DNA of 64,000 bases from Streptomyces sp. CNH099 (GTDB lineage: Bacteria > Actinomycetota > Actinomycetes > Streptomycetales > Streptomycetaceae): positions 558,186-622,185 of the forward strand of contig AZWL01000001.1 in assembly GCA_000514715.1 (NCBI GenBank), written 5' to 3'. Both the position numbers and the translations under genes were made by a program. Every line of letters begins with the position of its first letter. Positions within the stretch are counted from its first letter, which is position 1. Under the pieces are notes generated by a model. That model ran no database searches. It worked only from the letters and a program-made list of their open reading frames with translations, and had not been told where the DNA came from. Below, one piece after another: positions 46,379-53,879 of the stretch.

Positions 46379-46406
46379 GGGCCCGCCGGCGGCTGCCGGC
46401 GGGCCC
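46379..46406. terminator. Hairpin between monooxygenase and second phzA/B gene
   Basis: GGGCCCGCCGGC (46379-46390) pairs with GCCGGCGGGCCC (46395-46406) around a GGCT loop, inside a 239-bp gap. It may terminate or attenuate the transcript from the prenyltransferase promoter before phzA, so phzA may have its own promoter in the remainder. Confidence 0.65.
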
Positions 46407-46447
46407 TCCGGGTCCCGAGGAGTCTCGCGACCACCCGCTCTGCTCCC

Positions 46448-47671
46448 TTACTCCCTTCCCGGTGTGTAGGAGGGGCGGGAGTTGAGCTGCGCGGCCTCGC
46501 TCTCGGCTTTCTTGCGGTACATCTCCATCATCTGGGTGACCCGGTCGCGGTCCCAGGTGTCGGGGCCCGCGGCCTGCTCCATCGCCCGGGCGGCCATGAC
46601 GACGGCGTTGGCGGGCTCCACGCGCTGACGCTCGTACGCGGCCAGCCCCTCCGGCACGTCGCCGTGCGCCTGCGCCAGCTCGTAGGTGAGCACGCGCGCG
46701 TCGAGGACGGCCTGCGCCGCGCCGTTGCCGCCCGCCGGGTACATGGGGTGGGCGGCGTCGCCGAGAAGCGTGGCCCGGCCGCTGCCCCAGGCGGGCAGCG
46801 GGTCCCGGTCGACCATGGGGTACTCCAGGATGTGGCCGGAGCGCTGCAGCAGGTCGCGCGGGTCGAGCCAGTCGATCGACCAGTCCTCGACGTATCCGAG
46901 CACCTCCGAGAGCCGGCCCTCGCGCTGGTCGTCGATCGCGGCGTCGCCGGCGTCGGGCAGCGAGCCCGGGTCGGCGACCTTCACCAGGCAGACCCAGTTG
47001 GTGCGGTCCTTGCCGATCGGATAGGCGACGAGCGTCACCGCGCCGTCGCCCACCCCGACCCATGAGCGGCCGGTGAAGAACGGCGGGACGCCCTCGGTCA
47101 CGCCGCGCCACATCCGCACCCCGGACCAGGCCAGCGGCCCCTCGTCCGGGTGCAGCCGGGCGCGGACCGCCGAGTTCAGCCCGTCGGCTCCGATCAGCGC
47201 GGCGGCCTGCAGGGTCTCGGCGGCACCGCTCTCGCGGTCCGTGACGCGGACCTCGACGGCGTCGTCGCGCTGGGTGAAGTCCTCCAGCCGGGTGCCGGTG
47301 CGGACGGCGTCGGGGCCGAGCCGCCGGCGGACCTCCGCCAGGAGCATCAGGTGCAGCTCGCCGCGGTGGATGCAGTACTGCGGCCACTTGGAGCCGGTGG
47401 CCTCGCCACGCGGCTGGGTGAAGAGCGGGTTGCCGAACTTGTCGCAGAAGACGTACTCCGCGGTGGCCACGCCGAGCCCGGCGAGTTCCTCGCCGAGGCC
47501 CAGCTCGGTCAGCTCGCGGACGCCGTGGGTGAGGAGGTTGATGCCGACGCCGATGGGCTCGATGCGGCGGGCACTCTCGACGACCAGTGAATCGATCCCG
47601 GCGGCGTGCAGGCTCAGCGCGGCGGTGAGCCCGCCGATCCCGCCGCCGGCGATAACGACGGGCGCGGTCAT
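46448..47671 (-). CDS. FAD-dependent aromatic monooxygenase (PhzS-like)
   Basis: A 407-residue flavoprotein hydroxylase. The FAD fingerprint VVIAGGGIGGLTAALSLHAA, the conserved LIGADGLNSAVRARLH (DG motif) and RATLLGDAAHPMYPAGGNGA (GD motif) are complete. It resembles PhzS and salicylate-hydroxylase-type enzymes that hydroxylate or oxidatively decarboxylate phenazine-1-carboxylate. Its ATG overlaps the stop of the 44-residue peptide ORF (ATGA). Likely tailoring step; regiochemistry unknown. Confidence 0.93.
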   Translation of the reverse strand: MTAPVVIAGGGIGGLTAALSLHAAGIDSLVVESARRIEPIGVGINLLTHGVRELTELGLGEELAGLGVATAEYVFCDKFGNPLFTQPRGEATGSKWPQYCIHRGELHLMLLAEVRRRLGPDAVRTGTRLEDFTQRDDAVEVRVTDRESGAAETLQAAALIGADGLNSAVRARLHPDEGPLAWSGVRMWRGVTEGVPPFFTGRSWVGVGDGAVTLVAYPIGKDRTNWVCLVKVADPGSLPDAGDAAIDDQREGRLSEVLGYVEDWSIDWLDPRDLLQRSGHILEYPMVDRDPLPAWGSGRATLLGDAAHPMYPAGGNGAAQAVLDARVLTYELAQAHGDVPEGLAAYERQRVEPANAVVMAARAMEQAAGPDTWDRDRVTQMMEMYRKKAESEAAQLNSRPSYTPGRE

Positions 47672-47802
47672 CGGGCGACCACCCCGGCTGCTCCGGAACA
47701 CCCGGTGAAGGCGCTCCCGGAAACGGCGAGTTCGCGGTTGCGGACGTGGCGTGCCCGCCCGGCGGAGTCCACGGATTCGGGGTGACTTCGTCTCTTGCGC
47801 AT
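47668..47802 (-). CDS. 44-residue basic peptide, translationally coupled to the monooxygenase
   Basis: ATG at 47802 with AAGGAG seven bases upstream, in the 166-bp gap between the prenyltransferase and monooxygenase genes. The peptide starts MRKRRSHPESVDSAGRARHV, has RNRELAVSGSAF in the middle and a single Cys near the end, and stops in TGA overlapping the monooxygenase ATG by 4 bp. It is basic and has no membrane helix. It might be a pure coupling leader or a small functional protein; I do not recognise it. Confidence 0.55.
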   Translation of the reverse strand: MRKRRSHPESVDSAGRARHVRNRELAVSGSAFTGCSGAAGVVAR

Positions 47803-47836
47803 GCTCGGCTCCTTGGCCGCAGTGGTGGTACGTGAT

Positions 47837-48736
47837 TCAGTCCGCCGGGCGAACCCGTTCGGAGACCTTGGATGACATCTGGTAATAGGAGGCGAGCTTG
47901 AAGAACTCCTCGCCCCGCGCCACCGTGCCGGCGTAGACATAGCTGGGTTCGCCGCCGTGCACGGTCGGCATGTCGCGGGCGAACTTTGCGACGTCGGGCT
48001 CTATTCGGGCGGGCAGCAGATTCGGATCCGACGTGCGCGTGGAGAAACACATGCGCTCTATCCGGGTGGTGTCCCAGCCGAAGGTCGGGTACATGGCGAA
48101 CGAGGTGCTGATGAACTCCAGCATGTGCTCGCTCGGCTTCGAAAGACCCATTTCGCCGAGGGTGGCCACGATGGCGTCGGGCCGCGTGTAGTCGGGGGTG
48201 AGACCGCTGATGTAGAGGTTCCACGTCCGGCTGCCGTAGTCGATGCCGATGCAGGAGACCTTGCCGTCGAGCCCGGCGGCGGCGAAGTATTCGGCGTGCG
48301 CGGCGAGGGCCGGCGGAATGGACGGTAGCTCCGCAAGCGCCTTCATGCTCTGCGGCCTGGCCAGCGGGAAGAAGACGCACGCCTTCTTGAAGCCGCCCCG
48401 CACGCCGTAGTCCACGGCGTACGCGTCGACGGGGAAGCGGTCGCCGATCTCGGAGAACAGGCCGGTGACGGGGTGGTCGACCTTCTCTAACAGGCCGCCC
48501 GCCACCGCGGCGGCGTAGGGGTCGCCGGCCTCGGGGGGCACGGTGAAGTCGAATGCCAGCTCGCCCCGGTACTTGTGGCCCGTGCCCATACTGAAAATGA
48601 TGTGTGCGTCGTCGAACCATCGCCCGAAGGTTTCCAGAGCCGGCCAGACCTTCTCCCGGGAGCACGGCGCGTCCACGAGCCGAGCGGTTTCCTCAACTGC
48701 CGAAAAGACGGTTTCCAGCTTGGTAGCCTCAGGCAT
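47837..48736 (-). CDS. ABBA-fold aromatic prenyltransferase (CloQ/NphB/PpzP type), with a TTA codon
   Basis: A 299-residue soluble enzyme. GGAGGGAAG precedes the ATG. The ABBA-fold pattern is seen in HIIFSMGTGHKYRGELAFDF, TGLFSEIGDRFPVDAYAVDY, KKACVFFPLARPQSMKALAE, SCIGIDYGSRTWNLYISGL and EPSYVYAGTVARGEEFFKLA (Tyr/Lys/Arg for diphosphate binding). In endophenazine pathways such enzymes (PpzP, EpzP) C-prenylate dihydro-phenazine-carboxylate with dimethylallyl diphosphate. Its location beside phz genes supports that substrate. Codon 83 is TTA (48488-48490), so its translation needs bldA. First gene of the tailoring operon. Confidence 0.93.
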   Translation of the reverse strand: MPEATKLETVFSAVEETARLVDAPCSREKVWPALETFGRWFDDAHIIFSMGTGHKYRGELAFDFTVPPEAGDPYAAAVAGGLLEKVDHPVTGLFSEIGDRFPVDAYAVDYGVRGGFKKACVFFPLARPQSMKALAELPSIPPALAAHAEYFAAAGLDGKVSCIGIDYGSRTWNLYISGLTPDYTRPDAIVATLGEMGLSKPSEHMLEFISTSFAMYPTFGWDTTRIERMCFSTRTSDPNLLPARIEPDVAKFARDMPTVHGGEPSYVYAGTVARGEEFFKLASYYQMSSKVSERVRPAD

Positions 48737-49094
48737 TCTTCCCTCCAGGGGGGTCGACCTCGGTGTTCGTCGGGACAGTAGAACCCTGTGCCCCGTCGCC
48801 CGGCGCGTTCAGATCGATCGGCCGCCACCGGGCCGGCGTCGAGGAGTTCGTTTCTGACGGCCAGAAGCAGGTGTCGGCGAGGGCAGACACCCCCAACGAT
48901 CGGCTGGGGGACACGTCCGTATCCTCCCAGCTCCTGCTTGCTTCTGGCTTTACGTGCACTTGGCGAGCGCTTGACATCCGGGCCGCCCGTGCCGAAAAAG
49001 CAGACAACGCTTACCCACGGTGCGCCACGGGTGACTACTCGTCAATTTCCCGGCGCTGCCGCATTCCAGCGGTAGGACCGCACCGCCGAACACA
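48737..49094. promoter_or_regulatory. Upstream region of the prenyltransferase operon
   Basis: No gene. On the minus strand GGAGG serves the prenyltransferase; TACTGT near 48780 is a possible -10 without a convincing -35. GGTGTC (48870-48875) and GACACC (48886-48891) form a short inverted repeat that might bind a regulator. No cluster-specific activator gene is present in the window. Confidence 0.4.
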
Positions 49095-49138
49095 CGGCGG
49101 GGCCGCCGCCGGGGAATTCCCCGGCGGCGGCCCCGCCG
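49095..49138. terminator. 44-bp perfect palindrome after the methyltransferase gene
   Basis: 49095-49116 is exactly complementary to 49117-49138 with GAATTC at the centre. It lies 26 bp after the stop of the minus-strand methyltransferase gene and marks the boundary of the phenazine region. Confidence 0.8.
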
Positions 49139-49163
49139 TCGCGCGACCGCGGCGCGCCTCGTC

Positions 49164-49979
49164 TCAGGTTCTGCGGAGCACCGCCCCGTACGCGTCGCAG
49201 GCGTTCTGCACCTCGCTCGCCGGGCGCCACTGGCTGACCGGAACGAGGCCCGGTTCCACCGGCGTCCAGCCGTCGAGGATCCGCTCCAGCTCGGCGCGGC
49301 CCCGGTCGATCAGCGGGTCGCTGGCCTGTCCGAACACGTCGATCACCGCCGGCACGCGGGGGTCGACGTCGGACGAGATGTGGTTCACCGCCAGATAGCT
49401 GCCGGGTACGACCGCCTCGTGCACCCGGGCGACGATGCCGGCCGGGTCCTCGTCGTCGGTGAGGAAGTGCAGGATGCCCGAGAGGAGGACCCCGACGGGC
49501 ATCGTGAAGTCCAGGGTGGCCCTGACGGCGTCGTTGAACAGGACGGTGTCCGGTTCGCGCACGTCCCCCTCCAGGGCCACGGTGTACTCGCCGTCGGCCT
49601 GCAGCGCCGCCATGTGCGCCACGGCGACGGGGTTCTTGTCGACGTACACCACCCGGGTCTCGGGGGCGATGCGGTGGGCGACCTCGTGGACGTTGTCGTA
49701 GATGTCCGTGGGCATCCCGCCGCCGATGTCGAGGATCTGCCGGACACCGGCCTCGCCGACCCAGAACTCGACGACGCGGTCGACGAAGAGCCGCTGCTCC
49801 CGCGTGAGGACCTTGAGGTCGGGCATGATCTGCTCGGCCTCCTGCAGCAGGTCGCGGTCGGCGTGCACGTTGTCACGGCCGCCCAGCGCGTAGTCCCAGA
49901 ACCGCGAGGGATGCGCCCTGCGCGCGTCCGGCAGCGGCATTCTCCCCTCGCGTCCGGCCGAGGTCCCGTCAACCGTCAT
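49164..49979 (-). CDS. SAM-dependent methyltransferase (Methyltransf_19 / DUF574 family)
   Basis: A 271-residue protein of a large streptomycete methyltransferase family. Typical start: RRAHPSRFWDYALGGRDNVH (the ARVWNYLLGGKDN-like signature), then QILDIGGGMPTDIYDNVHEV (SAM motif), VVYVDKNPVAVAHMAALQAD, LLSGILHFLTDDEDP and YLAVNHISSD. Substrates of the family are largely unknown, and several members are dispersed in each genome. GGAGG lies before the ATG at 49979. The upstream SBP gene is 35 bp away on the same strand, so both may be one transcript. No link to phenazines is evident. Confidence 0.9.
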   Translation of the reverse strand: MTVDGTSAGREGRMPLPDARRAHPSRFWDYALGGRDNVHADRDLLQEAEQIMPDLKVLTREQRLFVDRVVEFWVGEAGVRQILDIGGGMPTDIYDNVHEVAHRIAPETRVVYVDKNPVAVAHMAALQADGEYTVALEGDVREPDTVLFNDAVRATLDFTMPVGVLLSGILHFLTDDEDPAGIVARVHEAVVPGSYLAVNHISSDVDPRVPAVIDVFGQASDPLIDRGRAELERILDGWTPVEPGLVPVSQWRPASEVQNACDAYGAVLRRT

Positions 49980-50014
49980 CTGTGCCTCCGTACCCGCGCC
50001 CTCAGCCAATGCTC

Positions 50015-51208
50015 TCACTCGCCGCCGAGCGTGATCGAGGTGTCGATGAACTCGTTGGTCACCAGGTCCCCGGGCGCCAGCCCGTCCTTGAGGGGCTTCT
50101 TCTGGGCCTCGAAGACCGGTCCGGCGAGGCCGATCAGCTCCTCCACCCGCGCGGTGTCGAACTCGCCGACCGGCTTGCCGGGGTCGGCGACGAGGTCGAG
50201 CGCCCGCATCTGCTCGATCGAGTACTTCCCGACGCCCTTCGAGAACGGCTGGTCGGCCTTGAAGGCGTCGCGCAGCTCGATGACCTTGTCGATCACCGGG
50301 TCCGGGTTCTCCATCAGGTCGACCACGCCCTGCTGGACGACCGGCACCAGCTTCTTCAGGCACGGCGCCAGCTCGCCCTTGTCCGCCGCGCGGATCATCG
50401 GCGAGGGACCGGGGTTCGGGTAGTACTCGTACGCGAGCTGCGACGCGACCGGCTTGCCCCAGTCGGGCAGCTCCTTCTCGTAGATGTACGGGTCCTCGGT
50501 GGCGTACCCGGAGGTGGCGATGTCGCCGCCGGCGGCGACGAAGCGCGCCGGGGAGCCGTCGCCGGAGCTGTCGACCTGGTCCTTCTTCAGGACGCCGGTG
50601 CTGGTCAGGTAGTCCATGTACGGCGTGGGGACGTAGACGACGGTGGTGTCGGTCCTGCCGAGGTCCTCGATCGTCTCGACGTCCGGGTGCGTCTCCGGGT
50701 CCCACATGATGACCTGCGGGTTCTTCGCCAGCAGCGACATCACCGCGAGCGTCGGCTGCTTCTCGGAGTTCTGGATCGCCTCGTCGAAGCCCTGGGGGAT
50801 GCCGAGGTGGATGCTGTCGTCCGTGTACATCTGCGAGGACGTCGGGTTGAACCCGATCGCGGGGCCGCCGGAGCGCAGCTCCAGCCGCACGCCGGTGTCC
50901 TTGCCGCCGGAGGCGACGAGCGGGGCGGTGACCTTCTTGGCGTTCGCGTCGACGTCCATGTCGTCGCCGAGGAGCTGGTACATGGCGCCGGCGGAGGTGA
51001 TGTCCGGCCACCACGCCGTCTGGACCACGATCGTCGCCGGGCACTCCTTGCTCAGATCCGTGGCGCCGCCGGCCGCGGCGGCCGGGGAGGCGCTGCTCCC
51101 GCCGTCGTCGCCGTCGTCGTCGCTGTCGCCGCAGGCGGCCAGCACGGACAGCATTGCTACGGCGGCGGCGAGGGGGACCGCCTTTCTACGCACGTGGTGC
51201 AGACGCAT
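50015..51208 (-). CDS. ABC transporter substrate-binding lipoprotein, NMT1/THI5 or NitT/TauT-like
   Basis: A 397-residue exported lipoprotein with signal AVAMLSVLAAC (Cys at about 26) and an acidic Asp/Ser/Gly linker. The ligand-binding part (TIVVQTAWWPDITSAGAMYQ, VRLELRSGGPAIGFNPTSSQ, VETIEDLGRTDTTVVYVP, YATEDPYIYEKEL) resembles periplasmic proteins for nitrate, sulfonate or thiamine precursors. No permease or ATPase gene is adjacent. The ligand cannot be told from sequence. Confidence 0.8.
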   Translation of the reverse strand: MRLHHVRRKAVPLAAAVAMLSVLAACGDSDDDGDDGGSSASPAAAAGGATDLSKECPATIVVQTAWWPDITSAGAMYQLLGDDMDVDANAKKVTAPLVASGGKDTGVRLELRSGGPAIGFNPTSSQMYTDDSIHLGIPQGFDEAIQNSEKQPTLAVMSLLAKNPQVIMWDPETHPDVETIEDLGRTDTTVVYVPTPYMDYLTSTGVLKKDQVDSSGDGSPARFVAAGGDIATSGYATEDPYIYEKELPDWGKPVASQLAYEYYPNPGPSPMIRAADKGELAPCLKKLVPVVQQGVVDLMENPDPVIDKVIELRDAFKADQPFSKGVGKYSIEQMRALDLVADPGKPVGEFDTARVEELIGLAGPVFEAQKKPLKDGLAPGDLVTNEFIDTSITLGGE

Positions 51209-51425
51209 ATGAGATCCAGTGACGATCGGGCGGCCGAGGGAGGCCGGTCGGACTGATGCCTGATCATAGACATGCCTCCCGCGCGTGCGTTCGGTGCGTT
51301 CCCCGGTCGAGTTCCTTTTGCAACATGGGCGTTGGCCGTACGGAGCCGCCCGTTCCGTACGGACCGGTCCGCGGCGGGCCGGCGGAACGGATCTCCGCCG
51401 GCCCGCGCGTGGTCGGCGCGCGTGG

Positions 51426-52106
51426 TCAGAACGTCACGTCGCTGCAGAAGAAGTAGATCTGGTCCGCGTGCGACGCCTTCCAGATGGTGTAGACGATGTG
51501 GTGGCCGCTGCGGCCGGGCGCGCTGGCGTCCGCGGTGTAGTGGTTGGCGGGGCCGTACGGGCCGGCGGTGGCCACGCGCTCCAGGTCGCCCCAGTCGAGC
51601 GCGTCGGTCTCCGCGTCGTAGCCCTGCCGGGTCACGTACACGTGCAGGTAGTCGGCGCCGTGGTACGCCTGGTCGAGGACGTCGACGGTGAAGTCGGTGT
51701 CGAGGTCGGAGGTCTGCCACGGGCCGGGGGTGTCCATGGAGTTGTAGCGGCCGTCCTGGGTGCGCCCGGCGCTGCACAGCTGGTTGTCGGGGATGTGGGC
51801 CTCGAAGTCGCCGCCGGTGCCCTCGCGGTAGAGGCCGTTCCAGTTCCACATGCCGTTGGTGTCGTGCTGCCACGCCTGCCAGCACATGGGGTCCTGCTGC
51901 TGCATGTCAGGATTCTGGAAGTCGGATCCCCAGCGCTGCCAGCAGCCGTAGTTGCGGGAGACGGGGTCGGCGGCCGAGCCGTGGGCGTCGGCCGTGCCGC
52001 CGCCGGTCCAGGGCGTCAGCAGGAGTGCGGCGGCGGCCAGGACGGCCAGGAGGGCGCGGACGGGCAGGCTCCGCGCGTCGGTGCGATCGTTCCGTAGCGA
52101 TGACAC
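51426..52106 (-). CDS. Secreted AA10 lytic polysaccharide monooxygenase
   Basis: A 226-residue copper monooxygenase. I start it at GTG 52106, with GGAGGAG six bases upstream. A signal peptide of 41 residues ends at TADA, exposing His42 (HGSAADPVSRNYGCWQRW), the N-terminal histidine of the copper brace. The second His lies in GHHIVYTIWKASHADQIYFF, ending in CSDVTF. The single catalytic domain without a CBM is like ScLPMO10B-type enzymes. It oxidises crystalline cellulose or chitin. A perfect CebR box lies 45 bp upstream, supporting cellulose. Confidence 0.95.
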   Translation of the reverse strand: MSSLRNDRTDARSLPVRALLAVLAAAALLLTPWTGGGTADAHGSAADPVSRNYGCWQRWGSDFQNPDMQQQDPMCWQAWQHDTNGMWNWNGLYREGTGGDFEAHIPDNQLCSAGRTQDGRYNSMDTPGPWQTSDLDTDFTVDVLDQAYHGADYLHVYVTRQGYDAETDALDWGDLERVATAGPYGPANHYTADASAPGRSGHHIVYTIWKASHADQIYFFCSDVTF

Positions 52107-52150
52107 TGCGACTCCTCCTCCGGGAGGGGGGTTGGGAGGTGCGGAAGGAT

Positions 52151-52164
52151 TGGGAGCGCTCCCA
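52151..52164 (-). promoter_or_regulatory. CebR box upstream of the LPMO gene
   Basis: TGGGAGCGCTCCCA is a perfect 14-bp CebR-type palindrome, 45 bp before the LPMO start. Confidence 0.87.
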
Positions 52165-52209
52165 TTCATCCGATCCCTCCCCCGGTGACACCTGTACGAA
52201 ACATTTCGA

Positions 52210-52233
52210 GGCCCGGCGGCCCGCCGCCGGGCC
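52210..52233. terminator. Terminator of the small basic protein gene
   Basis: An 11-bp stem (52210-52220 with 52223-52233) with a CC loop, between the stop of the gene at 52299 and the LPMO promoter. Confidence 0.6.
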
Positions 52234-52298
52234 CTGCGGACCGGCGGCCCGGAACGGGCCCGCCGCACGGGTGGCGGCAGGCCGCCCGGGCGCCGACG

Positions 52299-52622
52299 TC
52301 AGCGACCGAGCTTGCGCTTGAGCTGGGCCTTGTTCATGTAGGAGCGGCCGTGGATGTTGCGGCGCCGGGCCTCGGCGTAGAGCTGGTCGTAGGTGGGCCC
52401 CGCGGCACCCGAGCCCGAGCGGAGCCCGCCCCGGCGGCCGGAGGAGATGTCGCGGGTGGAGGTGCGGCTCGCGGTGCGGGCCTCGCCGGTCCGGGCGCGC
52501 TCCTTGTTCACGGTGCGGGCGGCGATCTCCTCCGCCCGCCCGGTACGGACGCCGCGCTTCTGGGTGCCCTTCTTGATGTGCTCGTACTGGCGTTCCCTCT
52601 TGGGGCTGGACCCTCTCGGCAT
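52299..52622 (-). CDS. Small basic conserved protein ('plasmid stabilisation'-like, Rho-N-like tail)
   Basis: A 107-residue, strongly basic protein. MPRGSSPKRERQYEHIKKGT and EEIAARTVNKERARTGEA, followed by YDQLYAEARRRNIHGRSYMN and KAQLKRKLGR, form a well-known actinobacterial small protein whose C-terminal segment resembles the Rho N-terminal/SAP-like helix pair that binds nucleic acid. The usual annotation 'plasmid stabilisation protein' has no experimental basis that I know of. Nucleic-acid binding is the likeliest role. Confidence 0.8.
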   Translation of the reverse strand: MPRGSSPKRERQYEHIKKGTQKRGVRTGRAEEIAARTVNKERARTGEARTASRTSTRDISSGRRGGLRSGSGAAGPTYDQLYAEARRRNIHGRSYMNKAQLKRKLGR

Positions 52623-52775
52623 GGTGTCTCCCTGGCCGCGGTTCGGTCGGACGTCCTCATCGTCCGCCAGGACGGATTCCGCATCAAACGGGCAAAAGGG
52701 TCACTTGCCCGCTTCCGTTTCCGCGCGGCTCCCCGGGGAACCCGAGCCGGGACACCGTACGGCGAAGGGACACTC

Positions 52776-53177
52776 ATGACGTACCACCCCGACGGCCAGC
52801 GCTCCGCCGCCCAGCAGGCGCTGCACACCGTCGCCGAGCGGGGACCGGACGACGAGGCGCTGCACACGCTCGCCGAGAGCCGCGTGCTGCTCCCCGACCC
52901 GGACCCGGTGGAGGAGGCGGCCGAGCCACCGCGGCCGCAGGCGCTCAGCCTGCCGGTGGTGGAGCAGGGCGACGGCACCCGGCTGGTGCCGGTCTTCACC
53001 TCCGCCGACCGGCTCGAACAGGTCTTCCCGGAGATCCGGCACTACAACGCGGTGTCGCTCGGCGACCTCGCCCGCGGCTGGCCCTCGGACGGCCCGTCGC
53101 TGGTCATCGACGCGGGCGCGCCGGAGGAGATGGCACTGACGGCCCAGGGCGTGCGGGACCTGCTGGCCACCGCCTGA
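52776..53177 (+). CDS. SseB N-terminal-domain protein
   Basis: A 133-residue protein; GAAGGGA precedes the ATG at 52776. An N-terminal disordered region with repeated ALHT (QQALHTVAERGPDDEALHTL) is followed by an SseB-like domain: LPVVEQGDGTRLVPVFTSAD and RLEQVFPEIRHYNAVSLGDL, ending in DAGAPEEMALTAQGVRDLL. Role in actinomycetes unknown. Divergent from the small basic protein gene. Confidence 0.8.
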   Translation: MTYHPDGQRSAAQQALHTVAERGPDDEALHTLAESRVLLPDPDPVEEAAEPPRPQALSLPVVEQGDGTRLVPVFTSADRLEQVFPEIRHYNAVSLGDLARGWPSDGPSLVIDAGAPEEMALTAQGVRDLLATA

Positions 53178-53264
53178 GCCACCGCCCGAGCCACCGTCGA
53201 TGAGTTCCGCCGCGGCGCGCGGTCTGCACCTCCGTACCCGACCGCCCGCACCCTGGAGGCCACC

Positions 53265-53843
53265 GTGACCGCGACCTACACCTTCGACGTCTTCACCAGC
53301 CTCGACGGCTTCGGCGCCGCCGGCGGCGACTGGACCGGCTACTGGGGCAAGCAGGGCCCCGAGCTGCTCGCCCACCGCCTCGGCCAGTACGAGGAGGAGC
53401 AGCGGATGGTCTTCGGGGCCCGGACCTACCGGCTGTTCACCCGCATGCTGGCCGAGAGCACCGAGGACTCCGAGGTGCGCGACCCGTGGGTCACGCGCAT
53501 GACCCGGCTGCCGGCGACCGTGGTGTCGACGACGCTGGAGGGGCCCCTCGACTGGGCGGACGGGACCGTCGCGCACGGCGACGCCGTCGACGTCGTCGCC
53601 CGGCTGAAGGAGGAGTCCGACGTGCCGCTGCGTTCGCACGGCAGCCTGTCGATGAACCGGGCGCTGCTGGCCGCCGGGCTGGTCGACCGCGTCCAGGTGA
53701 CGCTCTTTCCCGTGATCACCGGCCGGACCGGGCTGGACCCGGTCTTCCGGGGCGCGGCCGACTTCGACCTCGACCTGCTCGGGACCCGGACCCTCGACGG
53801 CTCCGTCCAGGAGCTGGTCTACCGGCCCCGCCTGCACGGCTGA
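53265..53843 (+). CDS. Dihydrofolate-reductase-fold (RibD C-terminal) protein
   Basis: A 192-residue protein starting at GTG 53265 with CTGGAGG upstream. TYTFDVFTSLDGFGAAGGDW, then MVFGARTYRLFTRML, LPATVVSTTLEGPLDW, LRSHGSLSMNRALLAAGLVD and VTLFPVITGRTGLDPVF follow the RibD-C/DHFR pattern. In actinomycetes these are stand-alone reductases of unknown substrate; NADPH use is likely. It sits head-to-tail with the SseB-like gene. Confidence 0.87.
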   Translation: MTATYTFDVFTSLDGFGAAGGDWTGYWGKQGPELLAHRLGQYEEEQRMVFGARTYRLFTRMLAESTEDSEVRDPWVTRMTRLPATVVSTTLEGPLDWADGTVAHGDAVDVVARLKEESDVPLRSHGSLSMNRALLAAGLVDRVQVTLFPVITGRTGLDPVFRGAADFDLDLLGTRTLDGSVQELVYRPRLHG

Positions 53844-53879
53844 GCCCGGCCGCACACCCGCCGCCCGGGGCGGACCGGT

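Noticed and set aside
48970..48998. TTGACA on the plus strand as a promoter
   Set aside because: No -10 at 16-18 bp and no plus-strand gene downstream.
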